This document shows positions 61,893 to 64,000 of a stretch of DNA of 64,000 bases, piece by piece. The stretch comes from Humitalea sp050632385 (GTDB taxonomy: Bacteria > Pseudomonadota > Alphaproteobacteria > Acetobacterales > Acetobacteraceae): contig NZ_CP192599.1 of the NCBI RefSeq assembly GCF_050632385.1, positions 4,712,001-4,776,000 of the forward strand. The letters run 5' to 3'. How positions within the stretch are numbered: position 1 is the stretch's first letter; each line of letters starts with the position of its first letter. The position numbers were made by a program, and so were the translations under genes. The notes beneath the pieces were generated by a model. It worked only from the letters and a program-made list of their open reading frames with translations, did no database searches and was not told the origin of the DNA.

Positions 61893-62830
61893 AGGCCACG
61901 TCCCTGCCCGACCTGACCGTGCGGATCGCCATGCCGGACCTGCGGTCCTGGCTGGGCGGCACGAACCTGCCCGGCGTGATGAGTTTCACGGCCAGCGCGC
62001 CGGGGCCGCATGTCGCGCTGGTCGCGCTGATGCATGGCAATGAGATCGCCGGCGCCATCGTGCTGGACGGCCTGCTGCGGCAGCAATTGCGCCCGGTGCG
62101 GGGGCGGCTGTCCTTTGTCTTCGCCAATCTGCTGGCGGCGTCGCGCTTCGACCCGACGGACCCGACCGCCAGCCGCTTCGTCGAGGAGGATTTGAACCGG
62201 GTCTGGGCCATCGAGGCGCTGGAAGGCCCCCGCCGCAGCGCCGAATTGCGCCGGGCGCGGGAATTGCGGCCCTTCTTCGACACCGTGGATACCTTGCTGG
62301 ACCTGCATTCGATGCTGTGGCCATCGGATCCTTTGCTGCTGTGCGGCCAGACCGACCGGGCGCTGCGGCTGGCGCTGGCGATCGCCGCCCCGCCGCTGGT
62401 GGTGGCGGACCAGGGCCATGCGGCCGGGCGGCGGTTGATGGATTACGGCCGCTTCGGCGCGGCCACGGGCGATGCGACGGCGCTGCTGGTGGAAGGCGGC
62501 GCGCATTGGCAGGCGTCGACAGTGGAGAGCCTGGCGACGACAGCCGACCGGTTCCTGGGATTGTCGGGCGTGCTGGACCGGGCGCCGCCCGCCCCGGCGC
62601 CCGCTGTGCGCCAGGCGCGGGTGACCATGACGGTGACGGCGCGGACGGATGACTTCGCCTTCCTGCAACCGGTGCGGGGGGGCGATGTGGTGCCGCGGCG
62701 GAACACGCTGCTGGCACTGGATGGGGATGAGGAAATCCGCACCCCCTACGACCACTGCCTGCTGGTGATGCCGTCACCGCGCGCGCGGGCGGGGCAGACG
62801 GCGGTCAGGTTGGCGCGGCTGGAGGTGTAG
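61889..62830 (+). CDS. Succinylglutamate desuccinylase/aspartoacylase (M14) family protein
   Basis: A 313-residue zinc carboxypeptidase-like protein. ALMHGNEIAGAIVLDGLL provides His and Glu ligands near residue 52, RFVEEDLNRVWAIEAL follows, and LLDLHSMLWPSD carries the third ligand. The catalytic Glu is probably in LLVEGGAHWQ. It likely deacylates an N-acyl amino acid, matching the ArgE-type neighbour. The GTG at 61889 overlaps the argE stop. Multi-hairpin repeat F begins a few bases after its stop. Confidence 0.85.
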   Translation: MKATSLPDLTVRIAMPDLRSWLGGTNLPGVMSFTASAPGPHVALVALMHGNEIAGAIVLDGLLRQQLRPVRGRLSFVFANLLAASRFDPTDPTASRFVEEDLNRVWAIEALEGPRRSAELRRARELRPFFDTVDTLLDLHSMLWPSDPLLLCGQTDRALRLALAIAAPPLVVADQGHAAGRRLMDYGRFGAATGDATALLVEGGAHWQASTVESLATTADRFLGLSGVLDRAPPAPAPAVRQARVTMTVTARTDDFAFLQPVRGGDVVPRRNTLLALDGDEEIRTPYDHCLLVMPSPRARAGQTAVRLARLEV

Positions 62831-62835
62831 CAATA

Positions 62836-63077
62836 TTGGGAGGTTGCGCCGTGGAAGGGGCTTCGCCCCCTCCAGACCACCCCCACCAGGGGCCGCCGCC
62901 CCTGGACCGGCGGGATGTATTGGCAGAATAAAGAGAGGGGCATGGCGCGCCATTGGCCAATGGAAGGCGCGTGACGCCCCTCTCTTTATTCTGCCAAATC
63001 GCGTGGGTTCCAAGGGGCCACGGCCCCTTGGTGGGGAGAGTTTGAGAGGGGCGAAGCCCCTTTCAAGGCGCGACTTG
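62836..63077 (+). repeat. Multi-hairpin interspersed element, copy F
   Basis: This copy lies between convergent AstE-like and GST genes. Left terminus GGGAGGTTGCGCCGTGGA, hairpins 1 and 2, then a central stem with arms 62920-62941 and 62976-62997, perfectly paired over 22 bp (arm begins TTGGCAGAATAAAG). Hairpin 4 is of the CCAAGGGGCC type, and hairpin 5 is a GAGAGGGGCGAAGCCCC type. The central loop has its own sequence, including a CATTGG-CCAATG palindrome. Confidence 0.9.
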
Positions 63078-63090
63078 AGCAATCAGCGCG

Positions 63091-63741
63091 TCAGAACTCG
63101 ACTTCCAGTTCCTCGATCTCTTCCGGTTCGACCAGGGCCTCGGCCACCCATTCAGCCATGTCGGGCCAGGTCATGATCTGGCGGCAATAGGCGGTGCAGA
63201 TCGGGTCAAGTTTCACGTCATAGGTCAGGATACGGGTGGCGACCGGGGCGAACATCGCGTCGGCTGTGGTTCGCCGCGTGCCGAAGAGCCATGGGCCGCC
63301 GTGGGTCGCCAGGCAGTCGCGCCACATCTCGGTGATGCGGTCGATGTCCGATTGCGCGCCGGACCAGACCGGGAAGCCCGGGCGATGCGCCTTGAGGTTC
63401 ATCGGCAGCGATCCGCGCAGGGCGGTGAAGCCCGCGTGCATTTCGCCGCAGAGCGATCGGCAATGGGCGCGGGCGGCGCGGTCGGATGGCAGCATGGCGG
63501 CGTCGGGAAAGGTTTCGTTCAGGTATTCGGCAATGGCCAGCGTGTCCCAGACCTTCAGCCCGTCGTGTTCCAGCCTGGGAATGCGAATCGAGGAGGCGCG
63601 CAGCAACAATTCACGCCGCGCATCCGGATCATCCGAACCCAGGGCTTCGATGGTGCAGGCCAAGCCCGAGAGTCGCACGAGCAGAAAGCCGCGCAGCGAC
63701 CAGGACGAGTAGTTTCGGCTGCTGATCAAAAGACGTGCCAT
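63091..63741 (-). CDS. Glutathione S-transferase family protein
   Basis: A 216-residue thioredoxin-fold plus helical protein. LISSRNYSSWSLRGFLLVRL at the N-terminus carries the Ser expected as catalytic residue, SSIRIPRLEHDGLKVWDTLAIAEYL includes the cis-Pro loop and the Asp-Thr glutathione contact, and the C-terminal domain contains TTADAMFAPVATRIL. This is the group of bacterial GSTs starting with SxNYSSWS. The substrate is unknown. The ATG at 63741 fits. A longer frame upstream is in the divergent promoter region. Confidence 0.88.
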   Translation of the reverse strand: MARLLISSRNYSSWSLRGFLLVRLSGLACTIEALGSDDPDARRELLLRASSIRIPRLEHDGLKVWDTLAIAEYLNETFPDAAMLPSDRAARAHCRSLCGEMHAGFTALRGSLPMNLKAHRPGFPVWSGAQSDIDRITEMWRDCLATHGGPWLFGTRRTTADAMFAPVATRILTYDVKLDPICTAYCRQIMTWPDMAEWVAEALVEPEEIEELEVEF

Positions 63742-63844
63742 ACTGTCCCGCCGGTTCAATGCATGGGCGATTCCGCCATGTCGTTGCCCTGATGGCAAGC
63801 ACGGGATCGCGTTGCGCTTGACGAAACCGATGATCCAATGCGTG

Positions 63845-63865
63845 ATTGCATACGATGTATGCAAT
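63845..63865. promoter_or_regulatory. Perfect 9-3-9 palindrome at the phaZ start
   Basis: ATTGCATAC-GAT-GTATGCAAT is an exact inverted repeat overlapping the ATG of the right-edge gene. Shape and core match GntR/FCD-type operators and resemble the site at 27041-27062. Confidence 0.65.
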
Positions 63866-64000
63866 TTACCAGGCGCAGGCTGACCTGCTTGACCCATTTC
63901 GCGTCGCCGCACGCGGCGCCGCCGATATTTTGCAGAGCTTGGACCACGGGAAGGCCTCGCCCTGGCCCCTGCCCGCCTGGTCGCTGCGACGCACCGCCGC
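63855..64000 (+). CDS. phaZ: Probable intracellular polyhydroxyalkanoate depolymerase, 3'-truncated by window edge
   Basis: The 48 visible codons begin MYAIYQAQADLLDPFRVAARG, then LQSLDHGKASPWPLPAWSLR, which resembles the N-terminus of PhaZ-type intracellular PHB depolymerases (short Tyr/Gln-rich start, then DxxxPxR). The catalytic lipase-like core lies beyond the window. The start codon is inside the palindrome, so binding there would block initiation of transcription or translation. Identity is a moderate-confidence pattern match. Confidence 0.5.
   Translation, partial: MYAIYQAQADLLDPFRVAARGAADILQSLDHGKASPWPLPAWSLRRTA

Overview
The window is a high-GC chromosomal segment, most likely from an alphaproteobacterium of the family Acetobacteraceae (Roseomonas-like). 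I infer this from very high GC at third codon positions, four Bug/TctC-type periplasmic receptors, the order tilS-ftsH-folP-glmM-thiD, the alphaproteobacterial forms of SerC, HisZ-PurA and SdhCDAB, and an intracellular PHB depolymerase start at the right edge. No rRNA, tRNA, CRISPR array or prophage was seen.

Layout. 1-9.5 kb: truncated azlC; a TauE/SafE exporter coupled to a TIGR02186 protein; a UspA protein; an Nfu scaffold; a RutE-type nitroreductase; an orphan OmpR-type regulator; ribA; an L,D-transpeptidase; and a divergent QorB-like/HxlR pair. 9.5-15.7 kb (minus strand): a tightly coupled catabolic operon NIPSNAP-lrgA-lrgB-Asp/Glu racemase-FAD monooxygenase-Bug receptor, preceded by an SDR and an alcohol dehydrogenase-like gene. 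15.7-26.3 kb: Bug receptor, Bcr/CflA efflux pump, fructose-6-phosphate aldolase, priA, a Doc/AbrB toxin-antitoxin pair with a lower-GC lipoprotein, secA and a parvulin isomerase. 26.3-31.1 kb: GntR regulator and tricarballylate utilisation genes tcuAB, followed by an IS481-family element. 31-41.5 kb: argJ, a GNAT-NUDIX fusion, a CinA-domain protein, a YjbH-type outer membrane protein and sdhCDAB. 41.5-43.7 kb: an accessory island with a transposase-derived protein, a HEPN-like protein and mazEF. 43.7-55.1 kb: purA, hisZ, a duplicated lipoprotein pair, serC, thiD, glmM, folP, ftsH. 55.2-64 kb: tilS at the end of a chain of ATGA-overlapped catabolic genes (HMG-CoA lyase-like, Bug receptor, CoA transferase, M20 peptidase), then argE-like and AstE-like genes, a GST and the start of phaZ.

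The most striking feature is a family of six interspersed, roughly 240-270 bp multi-hairpin elements at 4.1, 29.6, 49.0, 51.5, 52.9 and 62.8 kb. Each has terminal inverted sequences, four flanking hairpins and a central stem of 22-24 bp. The stem sequence differs between copies, yet its two arms match perfectly in five copies and with one mismatch in the sixth. Hairpins elsewhere in the element also show compensatory base swaps. The copies sit at gene 3' ends, often filling the whole gap between coding regions. Three of them separate the thiD, glmM, folP and ftsH genes, and one is split by the IS481-type element with a visible 6-bp target duplication. This is the best candidate here for an undescribed structured element.
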